NCBI GenBank assembly: GCA_903872155.1
Contig: CAIQJP010000146.1
Location: 1-64,000 of the forward strand
DNA: 64,000 bases
Source: an uncultured Actinomycetes bacterium
Lineage (GTDB): Bacteria > Actinomycetota > Acidimicrobiia > Acidimicrobiales > Ilumatobacteraceae
Direction of reading: 5' to 3'
The notes under the pieces were generated by a model. That model saw only the letters and a program-made list of their open reading frames with translations, made no database searches and was not told the origin of the DNA. The translations under genes were made by a program, and so were the position numbers. Of the stretch, positions 51,254 through 60,152 are shown in pieces (position 1 is the stretch's first letter; each line of letters begins with the position of its first letter).

Positions 51254-51697
51254 CTATGCTCGCGAGTAGCGCTGCATGCCACCCATGCCATACATCTTCA
51301 TGACGAGCGCACGTTCAACAGTGACTTCCATAAAGGCAGTATCAGGGCTGTTGTCGGGTCCGCCCGGAGCAAATCCGTTGAGGTCGTAGTCGAATACTCC
51401 GTTCCACAAACGACGTTTTGTCTCGATGTCACTGAGCACTCGAGCAGTTCCCCATACTTCGACCCCATCGCCGTTTTCAGTGACCTGCCAATGGAGAGCG
51501 ACTCGAGGGTTCACTGCAACATTTCGGGTCTTGGTTGATGTCAATCCCACCATGATCCACAGCGTTTCTCCATCCCAGCAGGGATGCACTGGAACGACGT
51601 CGGGTTCTTGATCGGCGCCAACAGTTGCAATGTGTGCCCACATGCTGAGCGCAGAGCTGGCCGTCTTCACTTCTTCAATGGTGATATCGCTACTCAT
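51254..51697 (-). CDS. PPOX-class flavin/deazaflavin split-barrel protein
   Basis: 147 residues with the FMN/F420-binding split beta-barrel pattern: AHIATVGADQEPDVVPVHPCWDGETLWIMV, TSTKTRNVAVNPRVALHW and VEVWGTARVLSD. Most actinobacterial members of this size use FMN, F420 or heme. Since npdG shows F420 chemistry in this genome, F420 is possible (inference). GGGGG lies 5 nt before the ATG. It is first in a pair with the SDR gene downstream. Confidence 0.84.
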   Translation of the reverse strand: MSSDITIEEVKTASSALSMWAHIATVGADQEPDVVPVHPCWDGETLWIMVGLTSTKTRNVAVNPRVALHWQVTENGDGVEVWGTARVLSDIETKRRLWNGVFDYDLNGFAPGGPDNSPDTAFMEVTVERALVMKMYGMGGMQRYSRA

Positions 51698-51733
51698 GAT
51701 TCCCCCTCAGGAAAGTAATTCTCTTATGGTTTA

Positions 51734-52825
51734 TTACGGACGAACCTCGTAAAACGCATTGAGCGAATGCTCGATGTCAAGTTTGCGAAAACGCGTGAAA
51801 CCAGCGGCGGCCGCCATGCTGCGCGCCTTTGATTCGGGAAGACCCAATGTCCCGAGACCGGCACCACCAACTGCTGACATTGCTGACGACATACAACTCA
51901 TCACACTGATGCCGTACATCAATGACGCCATTGGATTTTTAGCCATGTTTTCACCGAACGTGTCGAGGGCTTTGATGTCGACGAGGAGCCAAATTCCATC
52001 TGGTTTCAGTGAACGACGAATTGCCTCCATGACATCTTGTGGATGAGTCATGTCATGAATGCAGTCAAAGGCTGTCACGATGTCAAGCGACTCGTCCGCG
52101 GGCAATGGAGTGACCCTGGGATCGACGAAATGTACGTTGCTTGTGGCGTCAATGGTTTTCTTCTCAAGCGCTCGGTCAAGGGCGTAGCGCGAAATGTCAT
52201 ATCCCGTCACCGTTGCTTTCGGAAAGGCCTGGGCCATTCGTATGGCCGCGCCACCTGCTCCGCATCCGATGTCGGCTACTTGTGCGCCTGCCTCTAAACG
52301 ATGAACTGCGCCGTCGAGTGCTGGAAGAACGACGGGAAGAAGATATGAACGACTCCAGGGTTCGAAACTTCGCTCAATACCGACCGCACCCTCGGGGCCA
52401 TGACTGTCGTAGTCAAGACCAATACCCGTCTTAAAACTCTCAGGCAAAACGGTGAGGCTCTGCATGGTTTGAGGCAGGCGGTGAAACATTCCCATTCCAA
52501 AAGCTGGATGCAACTCGTCAGATAAAACCACAACCGCTTCGGGTGTCATTGAATACCGTTCGGTCCCTTGTTCGTCGATCTCGACTTCAATGAGTCGCGC
52601 GGCTGCTTGATTATGAATCCATTCTTTGACCCAGCGCGGATGAAGTTGAAGTGATGCCGCTAATTCATCAGATGTCACGGCATGGGCAAACGACGAAAGG
52701 CTCTGGTACAAACCAAGTCGATCACCGAGATGAATCATTCCTGAGGTGACTGCTCCCTCAAGTTTTGAAAAAACCAAAAAGGAATACATCTTGAGGAGAT
52801 TGGGGTCAAGTTCGCGCTGTGTCAT
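51734..52825 (-). CDS. Class I SAM-dependent methyltransferase with winged-helix N-terminal domain
   Basis: 363 residues. The N-terminal region (residues 1-110) reads as a winged-helix/dimerisation domain (DRLGLYQSLS ... TSDELAASLQLHPRWVKEW ... GTERYSMTPEAVVVL), common in O-methyltransferases and rebeccamycin-type enzymes. The Rossmann methyltransferase follows, with SAM motif I VADIGCGAGGAAIRMAQAFP and TGYDISRYALD, then FDCIHDMTHPQDVMEAIRRSLKPDG. Substrate unknown. Its ATG overlaps the stop of the upstream phosphatase gene (TAATG). Confidence 0.88.
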   Translation of the reverse strand: MTQRELDPNLLKMYSFLVFSKLEGAVTSGMIHLGDRLGLYQSLSSFAHAVTSDELAASLQLHPRWVKEWIHNQAAARLIEVEIDEQGTERYSMTPEAVVVLSDELHPAFGMGMFHRLPQTMQSLTVLPESFKTGIGLDYDSHGPEGAVGIERSFEPWSRSYLLPVVLPALDGAVHRLEAGAQVADIGCGAGGAAIRMAQAFPKATVTGYDISRYALDRALEKKTIDATSNVHFVDPRVTPLPADESLDIVTAFDCIHDMTHPQDVMEAIRRSLKPDGIWLLVDIKALDTFGENMAKNPMASLMYGISVMSCMSSAMSAVGGAGLGTLGLPESKARSMAAAAGFTRFRKLDIEHSLNAFYEVRP

Positions 52826-53511
52826 TAGAAGGTCCTTTGATCGTTAGACATATGCTCAACATCGCTCAGTTTGGTCAAGCCGAAAAAGTGACCATCACCA
52901 ATTTGAAACGATTCGAGTCGACTGATCGAAGCATGCGCAATGACGAATCGCTCCCATTCCCAGGGAGTTGGGTCAAGCCCCAAGATATGCCCGATGAAAA
53001 CGCTGTTCGTACCCGCATGGGCGACACACAAAATCTTTCGTTGTGGCTCGTCAATATGCCAAACCGGCAAGTCTTGGGGACTTGCCGACACTCCACGAGC
53101 CTTCAAGAAAGCATCTGCTCCCACGTGAATACGTTGAACAAAATCTCGAACTGGTTCGCCATCGGTTAATCCGTCCCAACGCTTTTCCGCGACACGACCA
53201 CGTTCTTCACGGTAGGCCGCGTCTGCCTTTTCGCGCGGGGTTCCATGCCAAAGCGGATTACGAATCTCTTCTAGCCAATTTTGGGTAACGAGCGGACCAA
53301 CCTCGATGTTGCGCTGTGAGAGAAGCGGCTGAGCAGTCTGTTGAGCCCGTACGAGCGGTGACACCCAAATCTCATCAAAATGCTCACCCTTTAACGCCTG
53401 GGCGACGCATTCGGCTTGGGCGAAACCAAGATCGGTTAAAGGTGGGTTGTCGACGTTGAGATCATCTTTGACCCATTCAGGTTGCCCATGACGGACCAGA
53501 ACAATTTCCAT
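52825..53511 (-). CDS. Histidine phosphatase superfamily protein (phosphoglycerate-mutase-like)
   Basis: 228 residues from ATG 53511. RHG at residues 7-9 (IVLVRHGQPEWVKDD), VSPLVRAQQTAQPLL, a Glu in NWLEEIRNP, and ILCVAHAGTNSVFIGHILGL with the second catalytic His. The frame extends upstream to 53793, but that part is antisense to the ABC exporter gene. Paralogue of the protein at 32494-33117. Coupled to the methyltransferase gene downstream (TAATG). Confidence 0.87.
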   Translation of the reverse strand: MEIVLVRHGQPEWVKDDLNVDNPPLTDLGFAQAECVAQALKGEHFDEIWVSPLVRAQQTAQPLLSQRNIEVGPLVTQNWLEEIRNPLWHGTPREKADAAYREERGRVAEKRWDGLTDGEPVRDFVQRIHVGADAFLKARGVSASPQDLPVWHIDEPQRKILCVAHAGTNSVFIGHILGLDPTPWEWERFVIAHASISRLESFQIGDGHFFGLTKLSDVEHMSNDQRTF

Positions 53512-53539
53512 ATTTCCTATTGTGGCATTTCTCCGCAGG

Positions 53540-55366
53540 TCAATCGGTTGAGTTGTGAGACATCTCCCAAGATTTATACATCTCGCTGTACAGGCCGGGA
53601 GTTGAGACCAACTGATCGTGTGAACCATCTTGCACAAGAAGGCCCGAATCAAGAACCAATACCCGATCCGCCCGAGCGGCAGTGGAGAGTCGGTGGGCAA
53701 TGGAGATAGTGGTTCGTCCTCGAGAAAGCTTGTCAAGGGCTCGTGTGAGTCGTACTTCAGTTGATGCGTCAACAGATGACGTTGCTTCATCAAGAATCAA
53801 AATTGCGGGATTAATCAGCGAAGCTCTGACGAGAGCAATTAATTGACGCTCGCCTGCTGATAATTGAGAACCGCGTTGCCCAACGAGCGTGTCGAGACCT
53901 AGAGGGAGAGTCTCGAACCAATCCTGCAGGTCGACATTGCTGAACGCGTCAACGAGTTGTTTGTCCGTCGCCTGTGGAAATGCAAAACGAAGATTGGCCG
54001 CAACAGTGTCAGAAAAAAGGAAGGGTTCTTGAGGCACAACAACCAAGAGTTTTCTCAATTCATCATTCTGGATTCGATTTAATGGAATCCCGCCGATTGA
54101 AATCTGTCCGACAGTCGGATCAGAGAATCGAGAAAGGAGTCGACCGAGTGTTGTCTTGCCCGAGCCAGTCTCGCCAACAACAGCAACTTGAGTGCCAAAT
54201 GCAATGGTGCATTGAATACCTTGCAGGACTGTTCGATTGTCAATCTCAGACTCGCCATCGCGAGGACGATACGAAAAAGACAGATTTTCAATATCAATGT
54301 CGTACGGGCCTTCACCTACTTTGATGGGATACTTCGGCGCCTCTGGACCGACAGGAATCGCCAAGATTCCAAGAATTCGTCGCATACCTGAAATAGCGGT
54401 CTGGGTTTGATCTAAAACTTCGGTGAGTTCGGCGATTGGTTCTAAAAATCGATAGGTCAAAAAGATAAAGCCGACCAATGCCCCTGCAGTCAGGCCAGAA
54501 CTAGGACCTCTCCATAGGCCGACAAACACAACCATAGAAACCGCTATCGCACCAAAAATTTCACCTGAGGGAAACAACAATGCCCCGATCATTGTTGCTT
54601 TAGTCTGGGCATCGCCTCGTGCTTTGGCTGACTTTTTCACCCTTTGGCCGAAAATCGAACCGGCCGAGTAAGCATGCAATGTTTCGGCGCCGGTGACTAA
54701 CTCGGCGGTTGAACCTAGAACGAATGAGTTCGCTGATCGAGTGGCGTCGTATGCGGCTATCAACTTCGATTGAACTCGACGAAGTACATACACCAATGGT
54801 GTTGAGATCGCGATCACGATGAGGGCTAAGACCCAGTCGTAAGCAAGCATGACCGCAGCCACAATCACCATTAATGCGCTGTCGAGCAAATATGCCAGAC
54901 CTCCCCACGAAAAGAATTGAGAAAGTGTCTCGACATCGGAGGTCACTCGTGACACCAACGAGCCACGCTGTTCATCATTGTGATCTTCAAGACTCAGAAG
55001 ATGAATATGTTGGAAAAGTTGGACTCTCAATTCGAAAAGCGCAGCTTCGCTACGTTGGCCCAAACGAGAAACGGCAGTTCGTTGAGCAAGCGCAGCGACC
55101 AACAAATAGATGGCGGCACCTACACAAAGCTGAATCACAAGACGAACATCGACGGTTTGAGAAATCGCGGTTGTTGAGGATGATTTTGATGAGCGGTGTA
55201 AGCCGTGATCAATCGCCTGTTGGATGACAACTGGAACGACGACTCGTCCACTTGCGCCTACTAACGCCAAAAAGACGGTGAAACCTATTCCTTGACGCAA
55301 ACTTGGGACAGCCCGCACCCCTCGATTGAGGGTGGCGATGGCTCCGTTGTTTTGTGAATCGATCAC
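53540..55366 (-). CDS. ABC exporter half-transporter, catalytically competent Walker B partner
   Basis: 608 residues: six-helix transmembrane domain (about 30-330) followed by an ABC ATPase. Walker A GETGSGKTTLGRLLSRF, Q-loop VVPQEPFLFSDTVAANLRF, a non-consensus signature LSAGERQLIALVRA, Walker B ILILDEATSSVD with intact catalytic Glu, and H-loop SIAHRLSTA. Together with the upstream gene it forms a heterodimer in which the altered signature belongs to the degenerate ATP site and the intact Walker B to the consensus site. Substrate (drug, lipid or peptide) unknown. The ATG overlaps the upstream gene by 4 nt. Confidence 0.9.
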   Translation of the reverse strand: MIDSQNNGAIATLNRGVRAVPSLRQGIGFTVFLALVGASGRVVVPVVIQQAIDHGLHRSSKSSSTTAISQTVDVRLVIQLCVGAAIYLLVAALAQRTAVSRLGQRSEAALFELRVQLFQHIHLLSLEDHNDEQRGSLVSRVTSDVETLSQFFSWGGLAYLLDSALMVIVAAVMLAYDWVLALIVIAISTPLVYVLRRVQSKLIAAYDATRSANSFVLGSTAELVTGAETLHAYSAGSIFGQRVKKSAKARGDAQTKATMIGALLFPSGEIFGAIAVSMVVFVGLWRGPSSGLTAGALVGFIFLTYRFLEPIAELTEVLDQTQTAISGMRRILGILAIPVGPEAPKYPIKVGEGPYDIDIENLSFSYRPRDGESEIDNRTVLQGIQCTIAFGTQVAVVGETGSGKTTLGRLLSRFSDPTVGQISIGGIPLNRIQNDELRKLLVVVPQEPFLFSDTVAANLRFAFPQATDKQLVDAFSNVDLQDWFETLPLGLDTLVGQRGSQLSAGERQLIALVRASLINPAILILDEATSSVDASTEVRLTRALDKLSRGRTTISIAHRLSTAARADRVLVLDSGLLVQDGSHDQLVSTPGLYSEMYKSWEMSHNSTD

Positions 55367-57117
55367 AGCAGGTCCTTGCTCTGAGCAGATACCTGTTCGG
55401 TCGGACGTTCGTAGGCCTGCATGAGCGCGCGATAGGGGCCGCTTTGTACAAGCAGTTCTAAATGCTGACTTGGTCCGATGATTGTTTCTTGATGAAAAAA
55501 CATCACGTAGTCGGCCATACCAATGAGCGATGGTCGAGATGCAACGGCAATGACAACTGCATCAGACAATTCATTCTCAATATTCTTCAGAACCTTCATT
55601 TCGGTATTTGGGTCTAGTGCGCTTGTTGTGTCATCGAGGAGAAGAACTTGCGGACGTCGGATGATCGCTCGGGCTAAAGCAATCCTTTGACGCTGCCCAC
55701 CTGATAGCCCGACGCCTCGCTCCCCGATAATCGTGTCGACACCTTGCGGAAGTTGGTGTACGAAATCTGCTTCGGCGACCGCCAACGACCAATACATTTC
55801 CTCGTCTCCAAATGGCTCACCCATGCAAACGTTGTCTCGAACCGATGTCCCGAAGAGAAAGGGCTCCTGAAAGACGAGACAGACATTGTTTCCTGGGGAG
55901 GAAATTTCGCCGCAGACAAAAGGAATTATTCCAGCGAGCGATTGGAGGAACGTCGACTTGCCACAGCCGGTATAACCAACGAGAGCGGTAAACGTTCCTG
56001 GTTGAAAAGTCGCCGAAAAATCATTCAGTAACACGTGCTCTGGGTCATGACCGACAGAGACAGATCTCATTTCTAGCGCAATTCCCTCTCGCGCATACTT
56101 CAATCGCGGATCGGTCAGCATTGGGCTCAGACGCAGTGTTTGAATTCGTTCAAACCCGGCTTGTGAACGCGGCATTTCGGAGAGTGCGTACCCGATCAAA
56201 CGTAAAGGGAAAACCAAAAGCGTGAACATGTAAATAAAGCTCGCCAACTCACCCACCGACAGGTCGCCACTGCGAACCCGGAAGGCCCCGCCGATGACCA
56301 AACAGATGTTGGTGAGATTGGGAACGAAGTCGAGGGCTGCCTCGAAAAGAGATCTCAACCGAATCGCTTCGACTCGAGCATCTTGAACTCGTGATGCGAT
56401 GACGGCAAGCCTTTCAGTCTCACGATTTTCTGCACCAAAGGCTTTCACAACGGTGACACCTTCGAAACTTTCGTGAACTGCAGCCGATAGTGATCCCAAT
56501 TCTCCTTGCGCGATATCAAACCATTTATCAACTCGACGTTGATACAACACATTGAGGCCAATCAACAATGGAAAAATTGCCGTCGCTGCTATACCGAGAA
56601 TTGCGTCATTGGAAATCAGGCCATAGCCAGCGATCACCATCATCAAAATGACGCTGCTTGCATAAGGCAGCGGAGCCATGACTGCCACGCTGGCATCAAC
56701 GTCGACCCCAGCGCGCGTCAGCAAATCTCCGGTTGACTGTTGTCGGTGCCATTGAGGTGGCTGTTGCACCAGGACATCAACCACTTCGTCGGTCAAACTC
56801 TGAGCAGTTCTCCATTGGGCCCTACCAGCGAATGAGCGTCGAACGATGACCCCACCGGCGCGAATCAGCGACAAGCTGAGAAGCAGTCCTACTGCAGCCA
56901 GAGTGCGCGACAGCGAGAAATGTTGCGAGTCAAAACGTCGAACAATGACTTCATCAATGATCCAGCGAAGTAACCAAGACGAAGCGACGGTACAAACTGC
57001 GAAAAGTGCGGCGCCGCCCATCGAAATGGAGAAAAGTGCCGGATGGTACGAAATGAGTGCGCGAAGCAACTTGATTGTGCGTTGAAACCTTCCTGAAGTT
57101 GACGAATGATCGTGCAC
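55363..57117 (-). CDS. ABC exporter half-transporter, degenerate Walker B partner
   Basis: 584 residues, start GTG 57117. Transmembrane domain of six helices, then an ATPase with Walker A GYTGCGKSTFLQSLAG, Q-loop CLVFQEPFLFGTSVRDNVCMG, consensus signature LSGGQRQRIALARA, and Walker B VLLLDDTTSALDP, in which Asp replaces the catalytic Glu. The switch region reads AVASRPSLIG, with Ser where the H-loop His is expected. This is the degenerate half of a TM287/288-like heterodimer. It is divergent from doxX across 28 bases. Confidence 0.9.
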   Translation of the reverse strand: MHDHSSTSGRFQRTIKLLRALISYHPALFSISMGGAALFAVCTVASSWLLRWIIDEVIVRRFDSQHFSLSRTLAAVGLLLSLSLIRAGGVIVRRSFAGRAQWRTAQSLTDEVVDVLVQQPPQWHRQQSTGDLLTRAGVDVDASVAVMAPLPYASSVILMMVIAGYGLISNDAILGIAATAIFPLLIGLNVLYQRRVDKWFDIAQGELGSLSAAVHESFEGVTVVKAFGAENRETERLAVIASRVQDARVEAIRLRSLFEAALDFVPNLTNICLVIGGAFRVRSGDLSVGELASFIYMFTLLVFPLRLIGYALSEMPRSQAGFERIQTLRLSPMLTDPRLKYAREGIALEMRSVSVGHDPEHVLLNDFSATFQPGTFTALVGYTGCGKSTFLQSLAGIIPFVCGEISSPGNNVCLVFQEPFLFGTSVRDNVCMGEPFGDEEMYWSLAVAEADFVHQLPQGVDTIIGERGVGLSGGQRQRIALARAIIRRPQVLLLDDTTSALDPNTEMKVLKNIENELSDAVVIAVASRPSLIGMADYVMFFHQETIIGPSQHLELLVQSGPYRALMQAYERPTEQVSAQSKDLL

Positions 57118-57133
57118 CCAATATTCCTAGCAG

Positions 57134-57139
57134 TAATCT
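57134..57139 (+). promoter_or_regulatory. -10 element for leaderless doxX operon
   Basis: TAATCT followed by 6 nt (GATCTC) and ATG at 57146; best match to the -10 consensus among the leaderless boxes here. Confidence 0.6.
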
Positions 57140-57145
57140 GATCTC

Positions 57146-57676
57146 ATGCTTAGTCTTCAAAATCAGTTCGGTTTAGATCAGATCAATTTTGGTCTGCTCG
57201 TTTTACGTCTAGTGCTTGGTCTGTTTCTCGCTTACCACGGGTACAACAAGGTGTTTGGTCAGGGCGGTCTTTCGGGCACTGCTTCTTGGTTTGGAAGTAT
57301 TGGTATGAAGTGGCCCAAGTGGCAAGCACGAATGGCCGCGGCGACCGAGATCGGCGCCGGTGTGTTGCTTGCCTTAGGTTTGCTCACTCCTCTCGCTGCT
57401 GCTGGGGTGATTGGTGTGATGGTGGTGGCTATTTACACGTCTCACTTGAAGGTCGGATTTTTTGTTTTCCTTCCGAATCAGGGTTGGGAATACTGCGCAA
57501 CGATTGCGCTCGGAGCGCTTGCCGTTGGTGCAATGGGGCCAGGTGAATGGTCGATTGACAATGCGATTGATTTTACGATTTCTGGCTGGGGCGCCTTACT
57601 TGTGACGGCCGTCCTCGGAATTGGCGGCGCCGCATTGCAGTTGGCAACTTCGTATCGACCAGCACCCAAATCATGA
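57146..57676 (+). CDS. DoxX-family membrane protein
   Basis: 176 residues with four hydrophobic segments. Family blocks are LRLVLGLFLAYHGYNKVFGQGG (conserved His-Gly before helix end), ATEIGAGVLLALGLLTPLAAAGVIGVMVVAI and WEYCATIALGALAVGAMGPGEWSID. DoxX relatives take part in quinone or thiol redox systems at the membrane. In mycobacteria a DoxX-like protein works with mycothiol-linked stress defence, which could relate to mshC here (inference). Its stop overlaps the next ATG as ATGA. Confidence 0.88.
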   Translation: MLSLQNQFGLDQINFGLLVLRLVLGLFLAYHGYNKVFGQGGLSGTASWFGSIGMKWPKWQARMAAATEIGAGVLLALGLLTPLAAAGVIGVMVVAIYTSHLKVGFFVFLPNQGWEYCATIALGALAVGAMGPGEWSIDNAIDFTISGWGALLVTAVLGIGGAALQLATSYRPAPKS

Positions 57677-58215
57677 GTGACGGCAGCGAGAAGTCTCCCC
57701 GTTCACGTCGACCATTACAGATTTTTTTAGGAGCTATTTGTTTAAGTCTGGCGGCGTTTTGGGTTTATGCATTGTTCTTCGCTTCAAAACAGGGCGTCAA
57801 CGTACTTGAAGATAAGGCCTGGACTGTCCGAGCAGAAGAAATATGCAAAAACGCCAATCTTGAAAGAGACAAGCTCATTGATCTTCGCCGCATTGATTCG
57901 GTGAACGGAAATGCTCTCTCAGAAAGAGCAGACATCATCGATAAAGCAACGGCGATCATTCAGCAAATGCTTGATGATGTGGTAGCTCGGGTTCCTGTCG
58001 GCGTTGAGGATGCAAAATTGTCCAATCGTTGGCAAGAGATCTACCAAAGCTGGATCAATGCAAGAATTGATTACACCGCGGTTTTACGTACCGGCGAAAA
58101 TGCTCCTTTTGCAGAATCAATGCTCGAAGGTTCGCCGGAATCTGACTACATCAACGACTTCACCACGAACAACCGAATGACGTCCTGTGCGGCGCCGATG
58201 GACTTAGCCGTTTAG
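57673..58215 (+). CDS. Membrane-anchored protein of unknown function
   Basis: 180 residues. A short basic N-terminus (KSPRSRRPLQ), one transmembrane helix (IFLGAICLSLAAFWVYALFF, about 17-36) and an outer helical domain (AEEICKNANLERDKLIDLRRID ... IIDKATAIIQQMLDDVVARVP ... WINARIDYTAVL). One Cys near residue 59 and one near 173 could pair outside the cell. No family recognised. Coupled to doxX by ATGA; 4-nt convergent overlap with the acyltransferase gene. Confidence 0.78.
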   Translation: MSDGSEKSPRSRRPLQIFLGAICLSLAAFWVYALFFASKQGVNVLEDKAWTVRAEEICKNANLERDKLIDLRRIDSVNGNALSERADIIDKATAIIQQMLDDVVARVPVGVEDAKLSNRWQEIYQSWINARIDYTAVLRTGENAPFAESMLEGSPESDYINDFTTNNRMTSCAAPMDLAV

Positions 58216-58883
58216 TTCTTAACGTCGTGCCATGTGCCGTCAATGTATTGCCGAATAACTCGTGCTGGTGAACCGACCGCGACACTGAATGACGGAATCG
58301 AACCAGTCACAACACTGTTGGCTCCGATCACAACATGTTCGCCGATGTCGGCGCCAGGAAGAATCACACTGCCGTAGCCGAGCCACGAGCCGTTACCGAT
58401 ACGGACTGGCTTTTCGGGCATCGTCTGCACGGAGATCGGCAAAGTCACATCTTGATAGCCGTGGTTTTGGTCGGTGATGTAGACATTGTGACCAGTCCAT
58501 ACGTCATCACCAATTTCAATCGAGAAATGGCCGACGATGCCACTCCCCTTTCCGATCAGACAACGATCGCCAATCGTGACAATACGTTCGGCAATACATT
58601 GTTGACCCGGCACCATTCCAGCCGACAAGGTGCACTGCGGACCAATCATGGTGTTGCGACCGATGTGTATGAACTGTTCGTTGAAAATGGTGTTTGTCGG
58701 GAAGCAGATCACACTTTGTTGTCCGAAAGATCCGAATTTTTGGCCCCGTCGCGTTGTCGCACCGATGGCTCCTGCCTCGATGGCCATTTCCCAGAGGTAA
58801 TGAACTGCCCGAGCAAAGAAACGATTTCGCCAGGCCCGGCTTTTGGTCATCGCAACTGGTGCGTAAGCCGGTTCATCTTTCAC
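58212..58883 (-). CDS. Hexapeptide-repeat (left-handed beta-helix) acyltransferase
   Basis: 223 residues. Repeating [LIV]-G-x4 turns run from IGRNTMIGPQCTLSAG through IGDRCLIGKGSGIVG, IEIGDDVWTGHNVYITDQNHGYQD and IGNGSWLGYGSVILPGADIGEHVVIGANSVVTGSIP. The His in QNHGY is the likely catalytic base, as in maltose/galactoside and WcaF-like O-acetyltransferases. It probably modifies a cell-surface sugar (inference). GTG 58883 is preceded by TAATCT at 6 nt. Confidence 0.88.
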   Translation of the reverse strand: MKDEPAYAPVAMTKSRAWRNRFFARAVHYLWEMAIEAGAIGATTRRGQKFGSFGQQSVICFPTNTIFNEQFIHIGRNTMIGPQCTLSAGMVPGQQCIAERIVTIGDRCLIGKGSGIVGHFSIEIGDDVWTGHNVYITDQNHGYQDVTLPISVQTMPEKPVRIGNGSWLGYGSVILPGADIGEHVVIGANSVVTGSIPSFSVAVGSPARVIRQYIDGTWHDVKN

Positions 58884-58889
58884 GTCTTG

Positions 58890-58895
58890 AGATTA
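58890..58895 (-). promoter_or_regulatory. -10 element for leaderless acyltransferase transcript
   Basis: Minus-strand TAATCT, 6 nt (CAAGAC) before GTG at 58883. It is the same hexamer as at 57134-57139. Confidence 0.55.
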
Positions 58896-58940
58896 TCGGT
58901 AAGTGCTTGTTGGCAGTGATCAATCTGTCAGCATGGGCTG

Positions 58941-60026
58941 ATGGATCGATCAGACAATACGCCGACACCTGCGCCAGCGCTCAATGATTCATTTACTGAC
59001 GTAGGTTCGGTCAAGGTCGGACATTTCGCTCGAACATCTCGAGGTTGGTTGACCGGAACCACTGTGATCTTGACACCTACGGGTGCCATTGCTGGAGTTG
59101 ATGTACGAGGTGGCGGACCTGGTACTCGAGAGACCGATCTTTTACGACCAGAGAATTTGATTCAGAAAGTACACGCCATTGTTTTAAGTGGGGGCAGCGC
59201 CTATGGATTAGCAAGTGCTCACGGTGTGATGGAGTTTCTCGAAGAGGCCGGTTGTGGATTCCCCGTTGGCAGAGACGAGGCGTGGGTGGTCCCCATTGTT
59301 CCTGGAGCTGTGATCTTTGATCTTGGGCGCGGTGGAAAGTTCATCAATCGTCCTGATTCAACTTTCGGTTATCGCGCGTCTCAATCAGCCAAGACGCGAA
59401 CGACTGCTGTTGGTTGCGTCGGTGCTGGAGTAGGCGCTCGTTCGGGTGGACTCAAAGGTGGTCTCGCGATGGCCAGCACTCAGATCGATAGTGGACATGT
59501 GGTGTCGGCAATCGCCGTCGTGAACTCAATTGGATCAGTGATCAATCCAGAGACGTGTCTTCCATGGAATGACTCGCCAACTCGATTACGGCGTCCGAAT
59601 GTCAGTGATCGGAAAGCTCTCCGTGAATATTTGACATCTCTCGAAACGTCGGTGACATCAACTGCCGCATCGCTGAACACCACCATTGGTGCGGTCGCCA
59701 CAAACCTCCGGTTGTCGAAGTCTGAATGCACTAAGTTCGCCGCCGTCGCCCATGATGGCTTAGCTCGAGCGGTGCGGCCTGCGCATCTCATGAACGATGG
59801 CGACACGATATTTGGACTGTCTGTTGGTCATGGTGAATTGGTTCTGTCCGAAAATGAGCCAGTTTTTAGCGACCCGGTTGGACGTCCTGCTTTACTGAAC
59901 AAAGTTTTGGCGGCAGGTGCCGATATGTTCGCCCAAGCCTGTACTGAAGCCATTTTGCTCGCCACATCTGCGGGTGGAATGGTGAGCTATCGCGACCTCT
60001 GTCCTTCGGCATTTGTGAGCCACTGA
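58941..60026 (+). CDS. P1-family (S58/DmpA-like) peptidase
   Basis: 361-residue N-terminal-nucleophile hydrolase precursor. VKVGHFARTSRGWLTGTTVIL and VDVRGGGPGTRETDLL open the fold; LSGGSAYGLASAHGVMEFLEE and GCVGAGVGARSGGLKGG follow. The likely self-cleavage site is before Thr in LNTTIGAVATNLRLSK (about residues 250-265), as in NylC-type members, yielding alpha and beta chains. Acts as an aminopeptidase or amidase; substrate unknown. The sequence before ATG shows no good Shine-Dalgarno site and only a weak CAGCAT hexamer. Confidence 0.9.
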   Translation: MDRSDNTPTPAPALNDSFTDVGSVKVGHFARTSRGWLTGTTVILTPTGAIAGVDVRGGGPGTRETDLLRPENLIQKVHAIVLSGGSAYGLASAHGVMEFLEEAGCGFPVGRDEAWVVPIVPGAVIFDLGRGGKFINRPDSTFGYRASQSAKTRTTAVGCVGAGVGARSGGLKGGLAMASTQIDSGHVVSAIAVVNSIGSVINPETCLPWNDSPTRLRRPNVSDRKALREYLTSLETSVTSTAASLNTTIGAVATNLRLSKSECTKFAAVAHDGLARAVRPAHLMNDGDTIFGLSVGHGELVLSENEPVFSDPVGRPALLNKVLAAGADMFAQACTEAILLATSAGGMVSYRDLCPSAFVSH

Positions 60027-60152
60027 TGGGCATGCCCTAAATCACAAAAAATCAGTCCTCGAAACGTCTAACTAGGTACCTGTGTCGCTAGGTTTCGCTC
60101 TGCTGTTTAAGTTGTGACCTGTTCCCCCGTATCGACCCCACGAGGTTCTGTG

